64,000 nt of DNA from Devosia ureilytica. GTDB taxonomy: Bacteria; Pseudomonadota; Alphaproteobacteria; Rhizobiales; Devosiaceae. Location of the stretch: NCBI RefSeq assembly GCF_024273195.1, contig NZ_JAMZCU010000001.1:643652-707651 (forward strand), given 5' to 3'. The position numbers were made by a program, and so were the translations under genes. Positions 15,874 to 24,735 of this stretch are shown here, one piece after another; position 1 is the first letter of the stretch; every line of letters begins with the position of its first letter. The notes under the pieces were generated by a model, which saw nothing but the letters and a program-made list of their open reading frames with translations, searched no databases and was not told the origin of the DNA.

Positions 15874-16710
15874 ATGTCCGCGCCAACACCAACTGCCCCT
15901 TTGGATTTTGAAAGCCTTCGCGCCGCGATCAGGGACCAGCGGGATACGCTGCCCAAACGGTTGATGCAGGTTGCCGCCTATGCGCTCGAACACCCAGACG
16001 AGGTGGCGTTTGGAACAACGGCCAGCATAGCCGCTGCGGCCCAGGTTCAACCCTCGACGCTGGTGCGCTTTGCCCAGAATTTTGGTTTCGACGGCTTTTC
16101 GGGCCTTCAACTGCTGTTCCAGGCGCGGCTCAAGGGGCGCAACTCGTCCTACGAGGATCGACTCCGACAACTGGAATCCGGCGGTGCCTCGGAGACCGAG
16201 AGCAGCACAATTCTGAAGGGTTTTGTATCTGCTGCGCATCAAAGCCTGGACGCGCTCAGCCAGGCCATCGACCCCGCTCAACTCGAGCGGGCCATCGACC
16301 TGCTGGCTCGGGCGGAGACAATCTACCTCATCGCGCGCCGCCGCAGCTTCCCCATTGTCACGTCGATGGCCTATGCGTTCGGAAAGTTGAAGGTGCGCTG
16401 CCAGGTTGTGAGCTCGGCGGCCGGCAATGACGACGACCTGTTGGCGCTCGCGACGCCAAAAGACGCCGCCTTTGCCGTGAGCTTTTCTCCCTATGCCGCG
16501 GAAAGCGCGGCGCAGGCCCAGGTCTTGGCGCACCGTGGCGTTCCCCTGGTCGCCTTGACCGATTCAGTGCTCTCGCCACTGGCAACCAGCGCCAATGTCT
16601 GGTTTGAGCTGGTCGAGGCGGACCATGGCGGTTTCCGCTCGCTTTCAGCGAGTGTGGCCTTTGCCATGGCGCTAACTGTCAGCGTGGCGGAACGGCGGCG
16701 CCAACTTTAG
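15874..16710 (+). CDS. iolR: MurR/RpiR-family regulator of inositol catabolism
   Basis: The protein has 278 residues. An N-terminal HTH_6 domain (~12-88) contains LPKRLMQVAAYALEHPDEVAFGTTASIAAAAQVQPSTLVRFAQNFGFDGFSGLQ in the RpiR pattern. A C-terminal SIS domain (~130-260; AETIYLIARRRSFPIVTSMAYAF) is the likely sensor of a phosphorylated intermediate. It heads the iol genes, and matching operator-like arrays lie before it and before iolC, so it is called as the IolR repressor. In rhizobia the IolR effector is thought to be the IolC product, 2-deoxy-5-keto-gluconic acid 6-phosphate. Confidence 0.88.
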   Translation: MSAPTPTAPLDFESLRAAIRDQRDTLPKRLMQVAAYALEHPDEVAFGTTASIAAAAQVQPSTLVRFAQNFGFDGFSGLQLLFQARLKGRNSSYEDRLRQLESGGASETESSTILKGFVSAAHQSLDALSQAIDPAQLERAIDLLARAETIYLIARRRSFPIVTSMAYAFGKLKVRCQVVSSAAGNDDDLLALATPKDAAFAVSFSPYAAESAAQAQVLAHRGVPLVALTDSVLSPLATSANVWFELVEADHGGFRSLSASVAFAMALTVSVAERRRQL

Positions 16711-16717
16711 CGGCGCA

Positions 16718-16741
16718 TTCCATACATAGAACAAACATTCT
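16718..16741 (+). promoter_or_regulatory. IolR operator candidate upstream of iolC
   Basis: TTCC-ATACAT-AGAA-CAAACA-TTCT has the same three-half-site, six-base-spacer geometry as the site before iolR, with two substituted half-sites. It lies 69-92 bases before the iolC start, 8 bases after the iolR stop. A further TTCATTCTATCC stretch at ~16768-16779 may add a weaker half-site. Confidence 0.65.
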
Positions 16742-16809
16742 ATATTGCGAACCACCAGAACCTGTGTTTCATTCTATCCCGACGGACGTAGCCCCGAGGA
16801 GAAACCGGC

Positions 16810-18720
16810 GTGGCCCCTGGAACCACAGACAAAACCCTCGACGTGATCACCATCGGTCGCGCCTCGGTTGACCTATACGGTCAGCAGATCGGCACGCGGT
16901 TGGAGGATGTGGGGAGTTTTGCCAAGTCGGTTGGCGGCTGCCCCACCAATATTGCAGTGGGCACCGCCCGCCTTGGCCTGAAATCGGCGCTGATCACCCG
17001 CGTCGGCAATGAGCAGATGGGCCGGTTCATTCGCGAGCAGCTGGCGCGCGAAGGGGTGGAAACCGCCGGGATCGCAACCGACCCGGATCGGCTGACGGCG
17101 CTAGTACTGCTGGCTGTCGAGAACGACAACTCGTTTCCGCTAATCTTTTATCGCGACAATTGCGCCGACGCCGCTTTGGACGAGGGCGACATCAACGAGG
17201 CATTCATCCGTTCGGCCCGCGCCGTGCTGGTAACTGGCACGCATTTCGCCAAGCCCAACAGCGACAAGGCGCAGCGCAAGGCGATGCGGATTGCCAAGGC
17301 CAATGGGGCCAGCGTGGTGTTCGACATTGATTACCGCCCCAATCTGTGGGGCCTGGCAGGGCATGATGCGGGCGACAGCCGCTATATCGCCTCAGACGCG
17401 GTTTCCGCACATCTCAAAACGGTCCTGCCAGAATGTGACCTGATCGTTGGAACGGAAGAGGAGGTGCTTATCGCCTCCGGCTCCGACGATCTTCCATCTG
17501 CGCTCAGGACGATCCGGTCCCTGTCCTCCGCCGTGATCGTCTTGAAGCGCGGGCCCATGGGCTGCATCGTCTACGACGGCGCCATCCCCGACGACCTCGA
17601 AGACGGCATTGTCGGCAAGGGATTTCCCATTGAGGTCTATAATGTGCTGGGCGCTGGCGATGCGTTCATGAGCGGGTTCCTCCGTGGCTGGCTGCGTGGC
17701 GAACCCCATGAGACCAGCGCCACCTGGGCCAATGCCTGCGGCGCCTTCGCGGTGAGCCGCCTGCTGTGCGCGCCGGAAATCCCGACTTGGGACGAGCTGC
17801 AGTTCTTCCTCGAAAACGGCAGCAAGGAACATGCCCTGCGCAAGGACGAAGCCATCAATCATGTGCATTGGGCAACGACGCGGCGGCGCGATATTTCCAA
17901 GATGATGGCGCTGGCCATTGATCATCGGAGCCAGCTTGAAGACATGGCTGGCGACGACGCAACGAAGCGCGCGCGCATCGGCGATTTCAAGGTTCTCGCC
18001 GTCAAAGCGGCGGCGCAGGTGGCGAAAGGTCGCGATGGCTTCGGCATGCTGCTCGACGACAAATATGGGCGCGATGCGCTCTATGCCGCCAGCGCTCTAG
18101 GCAATTTGTGGGTGGCCAAGCCCATCGAACTGCCCGGCTCGCGGCCATTGCGGTTTGAGTTCAGCCAGGACCTGGGCTCGCGGCTGGTGGACTGGCCGGT
18201 GGATCACTGCATCAAGGTGCTGTGCTTCTTCCACCCGGATGACCCCCAGGACCTGCGAGATGAACAGATATCCAAGCTGCGCTCGGCCTTCGACGCGGCT
18301 CGCAAGATCGGCCGTGAACTGCTGGTCGAAATTATAGCCGGCAAGCATGGCGTGGTGCGCGACGACACCGTGGCGCGCGCGCTGAGTGAGATTTATGATG
18401 CCGGGATCAAGCCGGACTGGTGGAAGCTGGAAACCCAGCCGACGCGCGAGGCTTGGGCCCATATCGACAGCGTCATCGAAACGCGCGACCCTTATTGCCG
18501 GGGCGTTGTGTTGCTGGGCCTCGATGCCCCGATGAGTGACTTGAAGGCTGGTTTCGACGTCGCCAAGACGTCACGCACGGTCAAGGGATTTGCCGTCGGG
18601 CGGTCCATATTCGGGCATGCCGCGCGGGCCTGGCTCGACGGCGCCATGGACGATGCCGAGGCCGTTGCTGAAATGGCGAGGCGTTTTGCCTGGCTGGTTG
18701 AGATTTGGGAGCAGTCATGA
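16810..18720 (+). CDS. iolC: bifunctional 5-dehydro-2-deoxygluconokinase / DUF2090 aldolase-like protein
   Basis: The protein has 636 residues from a GTG with GAGGAG nine bases upstream. Residues 1-~330 form a PfkB sugar kinase: GGCPTNIAVGTARLG near the N-terminus and the catalytic NVLGAGDAFMSGFLRGW near 281. Residues ~340-630 match DUF2090, an aldolase-like barrel. The kinase phosphorylates 5-dehydro-2-deoxy-D-gluconate; the C-terminal domain probably performs or assists the following aldol cleavage, done by IolJ in Bacillus. This two-domain form is common in alphaproteobacteria. The stop overlaps the iolD start (ATGA). Confidence 0.92.
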   Translation: MAPGTTDKTLDVITIGRASVDLYGQQIGTRLEDVGSFAKSVGGCPTNIAVGTARLGLKSALITRVGNEQMGRFIREQLAREGVETAGIATDPDRLTALVLLAVENDNSFPLIFYRDNCADAALDEGDINEAFIRSARAVLVTGTHFAKPNSDKAQRKAMRIAKANGASVVFDIDYRPNLWGLAGHDAGDSRYIASDAVSAHLKTVLPECDLIVGTEEEVLIASGSDDLPSALRTIRSLSSAVIVLKRGPMGCIVYDGAIPDDLEDGIVGKGFPIEVYNVLGAGDAFMSGFLRGWLRGEPHETSATWANACGAFAVSRLLCAPEIPTWDELQFFLENGSKEHALRKDEAINHVHWATTRRRDISKMMALAIDHRSQLEDMAGDDATKRARIGDFKVLAVKAAAQVAKGRDGFGMLLDDKYGRDALYAASALGNLWVAKPIELPGSRPLRFEFSQDLGSRLVDWPVDHCIKVLCFFHPDDPQDLRDEQISKLRSAFDAARKIGRELLVEIIAGKHGVVRDDTVARALSEIYDAGIKPDWWKLETQPTREAWAHIDSVIETRDPYCRGVVLLGLDAPMSDLKAGFDVAKTSRTVKGFAVGRSIFGHAARAWLDGAMDDAEAVAEMARRFAWLVEIWEQS

Positions 18721-20564
18721 GCCAGAACACTATTCGACTAACTATGGCGCAGGCTGTGGCGCGATTTCTCACTGCCCAGAAGACCGTCATTGGTGGCGAG
18801 ACACTCCCCATCTTCGGCGGCGTCTGGGCAATCTTCGGCCATGGCAATGTTGCCGGAGTTGGCGAGGCATTGCACGCGATCAAGGACGAGCTACCGACCT
18901 ATCGCGGACAAAATGAGCAAAGCATGGCGCATGCGGCCATTGCCTATGCCAAGGCCAATTTCCGGCGCCGCTTCATGGCTTGCACTTCGTCCATCGGGCC
19001 GGGCGCGCTGAACATGGTGACTGCGGCCGCCCTGGCGCATGTGAACCGCATCCCCGTGCTGTTGCTGCCCGGGGACGTGTTCGCCAACCGCCTGCCCGAC
19101 CCCGTGCTGCAACAGGTCGAAGACTTTGGCGACGGCACGACGACGGCCAATGACTGCTTCAAGCCTGTCAGCCGCTATTTCGACCGTATCACCCGCCCCG
19201 AACAGATCATGCCGGCGCTGCGCCGGGCCATGCAGGTACTCACGGACCCGGCCGAATGCGGGCCAGTGACGCTGAGCCTTTGCCAGGATGTGCAGGCCGA
19301 AGCCTATGACTATCCCCTGAGCTTCTTTGCCGAAAAGGTCTGGGCGCCGCGCCGGATGATGCCGGACGCTGACGAGTTTGCCACGGCCGCCGCGGCGCTG
19401 AAACTGGCAAAGAAGCCGGTGATCATTGCCGGGGGTGGCGTGCTCTATTCGGAAGCCAGCGAGAGCCTTGCCGCCTTTGCGGAAGAGCACGGCATTCCCG
19501 TGATGGAAACGCAGGCGGGCAAAAGTGCCCTGCCCCATGACCATAAACTGAACATGGGCAGCGTCGGCGTAACCGGCACCTCAGCAGCGAACGGACTGGC
19601 CGAAGAGGCGGATGTGGTGCTGGCGATTGGGACGCGATTGCAGGATTTCGCCACAGGGTCATGGGCGCTTTTCAAGAACGACAGCGTCAAGCTGATCGGG
19701 CTTAATGTGCAAGTGTTTGATGCGGCCAAGCACAATGGCTTGCCGTTGGTGGGCGATGCGCGGGTGGGGCTGGAAGCGCTCGACGCGGCGCTGATGGGGT
19801 GGCAAGTCGACCCGGACTGGACGCAGAAGGCGCTGGACCTCAAGCAGGACTGGCTGCGGGACGCCGACGCTGCCCGTGCCGCCAGCAATGCCGAATTGCC
19901 ATCGGACGCACAGGTGATCGGCGCCGTGCAGCGCGGCCGCACGAAAGCGACGCTGGTCTGCGCTTCCGGTGGGCTTCCGGGCGAGCTGCACAAGCTCTGG
20001 CGCGCCGACGCGCCCGGCTCCTACCATCTCGACTATGGCTTTTCGACCATGGGTTATGAAATCGCCGGCGGACTGGGCGTTGCCATCGCCCGGCCCGAGG
20101 ACGACGTGGTGGTCATGGTGGGCGATGGCAGCTACCTGATGATGAATTCGGAGATCGTCTCGGCAGTGATGCTGGGTGTGAAGCTCGCCATCGTCGTGCT
20201 CGACAATGCCGGATTCGGCTGTATCAACCGGCTGCAGATGGCGACCGGCGGGGCGAACTTCAACAACCTGTTCCGCGATACGAAGCAGGTGGCGATGCCC
20301 AATGTCGATTTCGCAGCGCATGCCGCAGCCATGGGAGCCAAGGCCCGAAAAGTGGCCTCGGTGGACGAGCTCGAAACAGCCCTGGCCGAGAGCGAGGAGG
20401 CGCCCGGGGTGCATGTCTTCGTGATCGAGACCGATCCGCTGATCACTACCGAGGCCGGTGGGCATTGGTGGGACGTGGCGGTGCCAGAGGTGAGCGAGCG
20501 ACCGCAGGTCAATGCGGCGCGTGAGGCTTATCTCGCGGCGCTGAAGGCGCAGCGGGCGGGTTAG
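18717..20564 (+). CDS. iolD: 3D-(3,5/4)-trihydroxycyclohexane-1,2-dione hydrolase
   Basis: The protein has 615 residues. The ATG at 18717 overlaps the iolC stop by four bases, so the ATG twelve bases upstream is rejected. It is a thiamine-diphosphate enzyme with the three usual domains: an N-terminal pyrimidine-binding domain, a central domain (KKPVIIAGGGVLYSEASESL), and a C-terminal domain with the cofactor motif VGDGSYLMMNSEIVSAV...LDNAGFGCIN near 467-505. It opens the ring of trihydroxycyclohexanedione to 5-deoxyglucuronate, the third step of myo-inositol breakdown, in the cytoplasm. Confidence 0.95.
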   Translation: MSQNTIRLTMAQAVARFLTAQKTVIGGETLPIFGGVWAIFGHGNVAGVGEALHAIKDELPTYRGQNEQSMAHAAIAYAKANFRRRFMACTSSIGPGALNMVTAAALAHVNRIPVLLLPGDVFANRLPDPVLQQVEDFGDGTTTANDCFKPVSRYFDRITRPEQIMPALRRAMQVLTDPAECGPVTLSLCQDVQAEAYDYPLSFFAEKVWAPRRMMPDADEFATAAAALKLAKKPVIIAGGGVLYSEASESLAAFAEEHGIPVMETQAGKSALPHDHKLNMGSVGVTGTSAANGLAEEADVVLAIGTRLQDFATGSWALFKNDSVKLIGLNVQVFDAAKHNGLPLVGDARVGLEALDAALMGWQVDPDWTQKALDLKQDWLRDADAARAASNAELPSDAQVIGAVQRGRTKATLVCASGGLPGELHKLWRADAPGSYHLDYGFSTMGYEIAGGLGVAIARPEDDVVVMVGDGSYLMMNSEIVSAVMLGVKLAIVVLDNAGFGCINRLQMATGGANFNNLFRDTKQVAMPNVDFAAHAAAMGAKARKVASVDELETALAESEEAPGVHVFVIETDPLITTEAGGHWWDVAVPEVSERPQVNAAREAYLAALKAQRAG

Positions 20565-20703
20565 TTTTCTTCTCCCCACTGGGAGAGGGAAGCGTGCAGC
20601 GCCGGATAAGGGGGATCTCCAAACGGCATCTGAAGGCTTGGCGAACACCCCCGACACCGACTCGGCTTTGCCGAGCCACCTCTCCCCGAGGGGGAGAGGA
20701 ATA
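20565..20703. repeat. mosaic stem-loop intergenic element inside the iol operon
   Basis: Three stems lie in a row: CTCCC/GGGAG (20572-20585), CTCGGC-TTT-GCCGAG (20661-20675) and CCTCTCCCC/GGGGAGAGG (20679-20699). The element begins and ends with polypyrimidine/polypurine TCTCCCC...GGGAGAGG arms. It resembles the REP/RIME-like palindromic repeats spread through Rhizobiales genomes. It fills the whole gap between iolD and iolE. A related CCCTCCC/GGGAGGG hairpin lies at 22696. Confidence 0.6.
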
Positions 20704-20720
20704 AGACAGCGGAGAATTTC

Positions 20721-21638
20721 ATGAAAGCCAAGCTTGGCATGTCACCCATTGCGTGGTGGAACGATGATCTGCCGGAATTGAGCGATGACGTTTCGCTCGA
20801 AGAATGCCTCAGGCAGTCCCGCTCGGCCGGTTTTACCGGCATGGAAAAGGGGCGACGCTTCCCTGATGACCCGGAGGTGATGCTGCCGATCCTCAGGGCC
20901 GCCGATGTGACGCTGTGCGGCGGTTGGTTTTCGGGGACGCTGGTGGAGGAAGAGCTTTCTGCCAACAAGGATCGTATCCAGCCGATGATCGAGTTGTTCA
21001 AGGCCGTCAATGCGCCTTGCATCGTCTATGGCGAGGTGGGCCGGTCAATTCAAGGGAAGCGGGAGATACCGCTGGCGCAGAAGCCGCGCCTGACCGACGA
21101 CGAGATGAAGGCATATGCGCGCAAGGTGACGTCATTTGGCGAATGGTGCGCCGAACAGGGCATGCCGCTCAGCTACCACCATCACATGGCTGCCGTGGTC
21201 GAAACCGAGCCCGAGCTGGATGCGTTCATGGCGGCCTCGGGCGAAGGTATTCCGCTGCTGCTTGATGCGGGGCATTTGGCCTTTGCTGGCGGCGATGTGC
21301 TTCGAGCCATCGATAGGCATCACGCGCGCATCAACCATGTGCATGTGAAGGATATCCGCCGCGCCGTGGTCGATGGGCTGGACCGAAGCAAACAGAGTTT
21401 TCTCGATGCGGTGGCGCTTGGCGCCTTTACCGTACCGGGCGACGGGTCGCTGGATTTCGGCGCCATTGTGCAGCGGTTGGCCGATCATGGGTATGAGGGC
21501 TGGTTTGTGGTTGAGGCGGAGCAGGACCCCAAGGTCAGTCCGCCACTCAAGATGGCGCAAATTGGCTATGCTGAACTGATGCGCGTCATGAGTGCCGCCG
21601 GATATACCGTCGAGACACAAGGCTTTCCGAAAGGGTGA
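20721..21638 (+). CDS. iolE: myo-inosose-2 dehydratase
   Basis: The protein has 305 residues and is a xylose-isomerase-like TIM barrel. It opens KLGMSPIAWWNDDLPEL, typical of IolE, and shows metal-site regions YHHHMAAVVETEPELDAF, LLDAGHLAFAG and INHVHVKDIR with the expected Glu, Asp and His ligands, ending WFVVEAEQDP. It dehydrates scyllo-inosose to trihydroxycyclohexane-1,2-dione, between the IolG and IolD steps. A GGAGAA-like ribosome site precedes the ATG. Confidence 0.95.
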   Translation: MKAKLGMSPIAWWNDDLPELSDDVSLEECLRQSRSAGFTGMEKGRRFPDDPEVMLPILRAADVTLCGGWFSGTLVEEELSANKDRIQPMIELFKAVNAPCIVYGEVGRSIQGKREIPLAQKPRLTDDEMKAYARKVTSFGEWCAEQGMPLSYHHHMAAVVETEPELDAFMAASGEGIPLLLDAGHLAFAGGDVLRAIDRHHARINHVHVKDIRRAVVDGLDRSKQSFLDAVALGAFTVPGDGSLDFGAIVQRLADHGYEGWFVVEAEQDPKVSPPLKMAQIGYAELMRVMSAAGYTVETQGFPKG

Positions 21639-21697
21639 ATCTTTTGAATCGCTTGTGCTAAAGGGTTGCGCCATCAAATCAAGTTCGAGGAAGCGCC

Positions 21698-21946
21698 GTG
21701 GCACTGAAAGAAAACGACCTCAAATGGTTCCGGCCCCTGTGGCGGCGCGTGGCGGTGGCCGTGTTCCTGGCGCTGTGGCTGGGCTGGGAACTGTTCTACA
21801 CCCAGGACATGTTCTGGGCCTTCCTCGTGGGCGCCGCTCTGGCCTATGTGGCCTGGAATTTCTTCTACACTTTCCCCAAGGAGCAGTCCGATGACACCCT
21901 CCCCCCTCCTGGTTCGCCCGACAACCAAGACCGGCCAGATCCATGA
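21698..21946 (+). CDS. small membrane protein, DUF3329-like
   Basis: The protein has 82 residues from a GTG with GAGGAAGCGCC upstream. The FRPLWRRVAVAVFLALWLGWELF start, with two hydrophobic segments (~19-33 and ~38-57) and a polar proline-rich tail, resembles the DUF3329 family of small rhizobial membrane proteins. Its last ~56 bases overlap the start of iolB in another frame, and the iolB ribosome site AAGGAG lies within it. A role in inositol use is suggested only by position. Confidence 0.65.
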   Translation: MALKENDLKWFRPLWRRVAVAVFLALWLGWELFYTQDMFWAFLVGAALAYVAWNFFYTFPKEQSDDTLPPPGSPDNQDRPDP

Positions 21947-22691
21947 TGTGACGCCGGCCTCGGCTGGCTGGACCCATGTGGGCTTCGGATTACACCGGTT
22001 GGCGCGGGGCGAGGCCTATGGCGAGGAGACGGGCGAGCGCGAGATTTGCCTGGTGCTGGTCGGCGGCAAGGGGCGGTTTGCAGTCGATGGCGAAGATTTC
22101 GGCGAGCTGGGCGAACGCATGAGCCCGTTCGAGGGCGCACCCTGGGCGCTCTATGTGCCCGCGGGGCGGCACTGGGCAGTGGATGCAACAAGCGACCTTG
22201 AGCTGGCTGTGTGCTCGGCGCCGGGCGGTGGGGATTTCCACGCCAAGGTCATTGCCCCCGGCAAACATCCGCGCCTATCGCGCGGCAAGGGCGCCAATGT
22301 GCGCCATGTGTACAATATCATGCCCGAGGACGATGGTGCGGCTAACGCGTTGCTGGTGGTGGAGGTGATCACGCCTCAGGGCAATACATCGTCCTACCCG
22401 CCACATAAGCATGACGAGGACAATCTTCCGCACGAAAGCCAGCTGGAAGAGACCTATTATCACCGTTTGAACCCGCCGCAGGGATTTGCGTTCCAGCGAG
22501 TCTACACCGATGACCGGAGCCTTGATGAGGCGATGGCCATCGAGGATGGCGATGTGACCCTGGTGCCGCGCGGCTATCATCCGGTGGCGACGACGGCGGG
22601 TTATGACCTTTACTATCTCAACGTCATGGCGGGGCCGAAGCGGGTGTGGAAGTTCCACAATGCGCCCGAGCATGAGTGGATGCTGAAATAG
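21891..22691 (+). CDS. iolB: 5-deoxy-glucuronate isomerase
   Basis: The protein has 266 residues from the ATG at 21891, chosen for its AAGGAG ribosome site; an upstream in-frame ATG lacks one. It has the two-cupin fold of IolB: an N-terminal cupin (GEREICLVLVGGKGRFAVDGEDF), then the metal-binding YPPHKHDEDNLPHESQLEETYYHRLNPPQGFAFQRVYTDD and PRGYHPVATTAGYDLYYLNVMAGP. It isomerises 5-deoxyglucuronate to 5-dehydro-2-deoxygluconate, the IolC substrate. The start overlaps the DUF3329-like gene by 56 bases. Confidence 0.95.
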   Translation: MTPSPLLVRPTTKTGQIHDVTPASAGWTHVGFGLHRLARGEAYGEETGEREICLVLVGGKGRFAVDGEDFGELGERMSPFEGAPWALYVPAGRHWAVDATSDLELAVCSAPGGGDFHAKVIAPGKHPRLSRGKGANVRHVYNIMPEDDGAANALLVVEVITPQGNTSSYPPHKHDEDNLPHESQLEETYYHRLNPPQGFAFQRVYTDDRSLDEAMAIEDGDVTLVPRGYHPVATTAGYDLYYLNVMAGPKRVWKFHNAPEHEWMLK

Positions 22692-22695
22692 CTGC

Positions 22696-22714
22696 CCCTC
22701 CCATCAAGGGAGGG
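22696..22714. terminator. hairpin between convergent iolB and iolG
   Basis: CCCTCCC-ATCAA-GGGAGGG lies between the two convergent genes. It has no T-run, so it may be a weak bidirectional terminator or a remnant of the same repeat type as the 20.6 kb element. Confidence 0.45.
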
Positions 22715-22725
22715 ACCGAGCGATA

Positions 22726-23757
22726 CTACCGCCCCTGAAACACGGACTTGTCGGCAAGCGGACCGGTGACCTCGCTGACCTTGACGGCCCTGCCTTCCTT
22801 GACGGACCGGAGCGCGGCTTCGGCCAGGGCCAGGGCAATCAGCCCATCGGTGCCGCTGGGCGATGCCGGAGACTTTGATTCCACAAAATCGATGAAGCTG
22901 CTGATTTCGGCCGCATAAGCCTCGGTATAGCGGGTCATGAAGAAGTCGTGCAGCGGTGGACGGGTATAGCCATTGGCATTGGCGATCTCGATGGACACCG
23001 GCCGCTGGTTCTCGGCGGCCACGGCGCCCTTTGAGCCATGCACCTCGATGCGCTGGTCGTAGCCATAGGTGGCGCGGCGCGAATTGGAAATCGTCGCATG
23101 CTTGCCAGAGGCGGTGAACAGCATGATCGAGGCGCTGTCGTAGTCGCCGGCCTCGCCAATGGCCTTGTCGACCAGCACGGAAGCCTGTGCCGATACGGTT
23201 TCGATTTCTTCACCGAGCAGGAAGCGCGCCATGTCGAAATCATGGATGGTCATGTCGCGGAAGATGCCGCCGGAGCGTTTGACATAGTCCACCGGCGGGG
23301 CACCGGGATCGCGCGAGACGATGGTGACCATTTCCACAGTGCCGATCTGGCCCTCGTCTACGGCGCGCTTGACCGCCTGGAAATGCGGATCAAAGCGGCG
23401 ATTGAACCCCACCATCAGGGTGGCCGCGGTTTCATCGACGACACGAAGGCAGGCCTTGACCCGCTCGACATCGAGATCGATGGGTTTTTCGCAGAAAATG
23501 GCTTTGCCGGCACGCGCAAAACGCTCGATCAGCGCGGCATGGGTGTCGGTGGGCGTGCAGATGATGACGGCGTCAATGTCTGTCGCCGCTTCGATGGCAT
23601 CGATGGAGCGAACCTCGGCGCCATATTGATCGGCCAGCGCGTTGGCGGCGTCGGCGATGGCGTCGGCCACGGCCACGAGCTTGGCCTTTGGATTGGCCAT
23701 CACCGCCCCGGCATGCACCTTGCCGATACGGCCAGCGCCGAGAAGTCCGAAACGCAT
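22726..23757 (-). CDS. iolG: inositol 2-dehydrogenase
   Basis: The protein has 343 residues from the ATG at 23757, whose GGAA lies six bases upstream; the earlier ATG abuts that site. It has the Gfo/Idh/MocA Rossmann motif FGLLGAGRIGKVHAG, the EKP motif in AIFCEKPIDLD, and the catalytic DMTIHDFDMARFLLGE with the Asp and His of IolG enzymes. It oxidises myo-inositol to scyllo-inosose with NAD+, the first step of the pathway encoded next door. It is on the opposite strand and would need its own promoter; the 107 bases upstream contain no clear GGAA-N6-TTCC pair. Confidence 0.9.
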   Translation of the reverse strand: MRFGLLGAGRIGKVHAGAVMANPKAKLVAVADAIADAANALADQYGAEVRSIDAIEAATDIDAVIICTPTDTHAALIERFARAGKAIFCEKPIDLDVERVKACLRVVDETAATLMVGFNRRFDPHFQAVKRAVDEGQIGTVEMVTIVSRDPGAPPVDYVKRSGGIFRDMTIHDFDMARFLLGEEIETVSAQASVLVDKAIGEAGDYDSASIMLFTASGKHATISNSRRATYGYDQRIEVHGSKGAVAAENQRPVSIEIANANGYTRPPLHDFFMTRYTEAYAAEISSFIDFVESKSPASPSGTDGLIALALAEAALRSVKEGRAVKVSEVTGPLADKSVFQGR

Positions 23758-23864
23758 CGTCATTTCCGCGAAAACTCCAAATCATCAGGCGCCGATCACA
23801 CACCCGCTCCTATAGAACGAATAGGCGAAAACGCCGGCAGATGAAACAGGAATTCCAGAACAGG

Positions 23865-24374
23865 TTAGTGTTCGCGGGCGCGTTCCAGGATGCGCTTGCA
23901 CTCAAGGAGGTTACGCAGCACGTCGGAGAGTTTGTCGCGTGCCTCAGCATCCAGTGCCGGACTGGCGCGCATGGCCGCCTCTTCGAGTTCGGCTTCGTCG
24001 CCGGCATCCTCGGCCTGCTCGATAAGCGGCAGAATTTCATCCAGCCCCTTGCCCTCGCCGACGGCGATGACATAGCGCGGACCTTGATCCTTGAGGATCT
24101 TCTGGACGCCCTTGATGGTGAAACCCTGATCGTAAAGCAGGTGACGGATACCGCTGAGCAGCAGCACATCCTCGGGCCGATAATAGCGCCGGCCGCCGCC
24201 GCGCTTCAGCGGCTTGATGGTCGAGAAACGAGTCTCCCAGAATCGCAACACGTGCTGCGGGAGATCGAGCTCTTCGGCAGCTTCAGAGATGGTACGGAAC
24301 GCGTCTGGCGACTTGTCCAAACCGCAGGTCTCCCCGGCGCGAGCAGGAGTTTTCCGGCTCTTCTCGACTGGCAT
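23865..24374 (-). CDS. MerR-family transcriptional regulator
   Basis: The protein has 169 residues from the ATG at 24374; a GTG at 24401 would add nine residues and neither start has a strong ribosome site. The N-terminal winged-helix DNA-binding domain reads [48 protein letters not shown], and a short acidic C-terminus follows. A MerR gene after plsX-fabH-ihfA is a stable arrangement in alphaproteobacteria. Target genes are unknown and there is no cysteine cluster for metal sensing. Confidence 0.88.
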   Translation of the reverse strand: MPVEKSRKTPARAGETCGLDKSPDAFRTISEAAEELDLPQHVLRFWETRFSTIKPLKRGGGRRYYRPEDVLLLSGIRHLLYDQGFTIKGVQKILKDQGPRYVIAVGEGKGLDEILPLIEQAEDAGDEAELEEAAMRASPALDAEARDKLSDVLRNLLECKRILERAREH

Positions 24375-24423
24375 CACCGCTGCGGACGCAATGCCCGCCA
24401 CACGGCGTAAGACTCAAAAAGCC

Positions 24424-24735
24424 TTACTTTCCAGCGGAAACCATAGACTTGTTGATTTTGGACTTCAACACATTGGACGGTTTGAACACAAGAACCTGTC
24501 GCGGCAGGATCGGCACTTCCTCGCCGGTCTTGGGATTTCGGCCGATCCGCTCGTTTTTTGAACGAACCTGAAACGAACCGAAAGACGAGAGCTTGACGTT
24601 GGCCCCGGTGACCAGGGCATCAGTAATCAGCTCCAGGACACGCTCGACCAGTTCCGCCGATTCGGTTCGCGATAGACCAACAGACCCATAAACTGCTTCA
24701 GCCAGGTCGGCCCGTGTTACCGTCTTCTGCGTCAT
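24424..24735 (-). CDS. ihfA: integration host factor subunit alpha
   Basis: The protein has 103 residues from the ATG at 24735. It has the full HU/IHF fold: [33 protein letters not shown] helices, the [33 protein letters not shown]-binding arm with the intercalating proline region, and [15 protein letters not shown]. It bends DNA as a heterodimer with IhfB and serves recombination and sigma54-type promoters. It is separated from fabH by ~220 bases and probably has its own promoter. Confidence 0.96.
   Translation of the reverse strand: MTQKTVTRADLAEAVYGSVGLSRTESAELVERVLELITDALVTGANVKLSSFGSFQVRSKNERIGRNPKTGEEVPILPRQVLVFKPSNVLKSKINKSMVSAGK

Noticed and set aside
18717-20564. Acetolactate synthase
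   Set aside because: The thiamine-diphosphate fold is shared, but length, context between iolC and iolE and the four-base overlap identify IolD.
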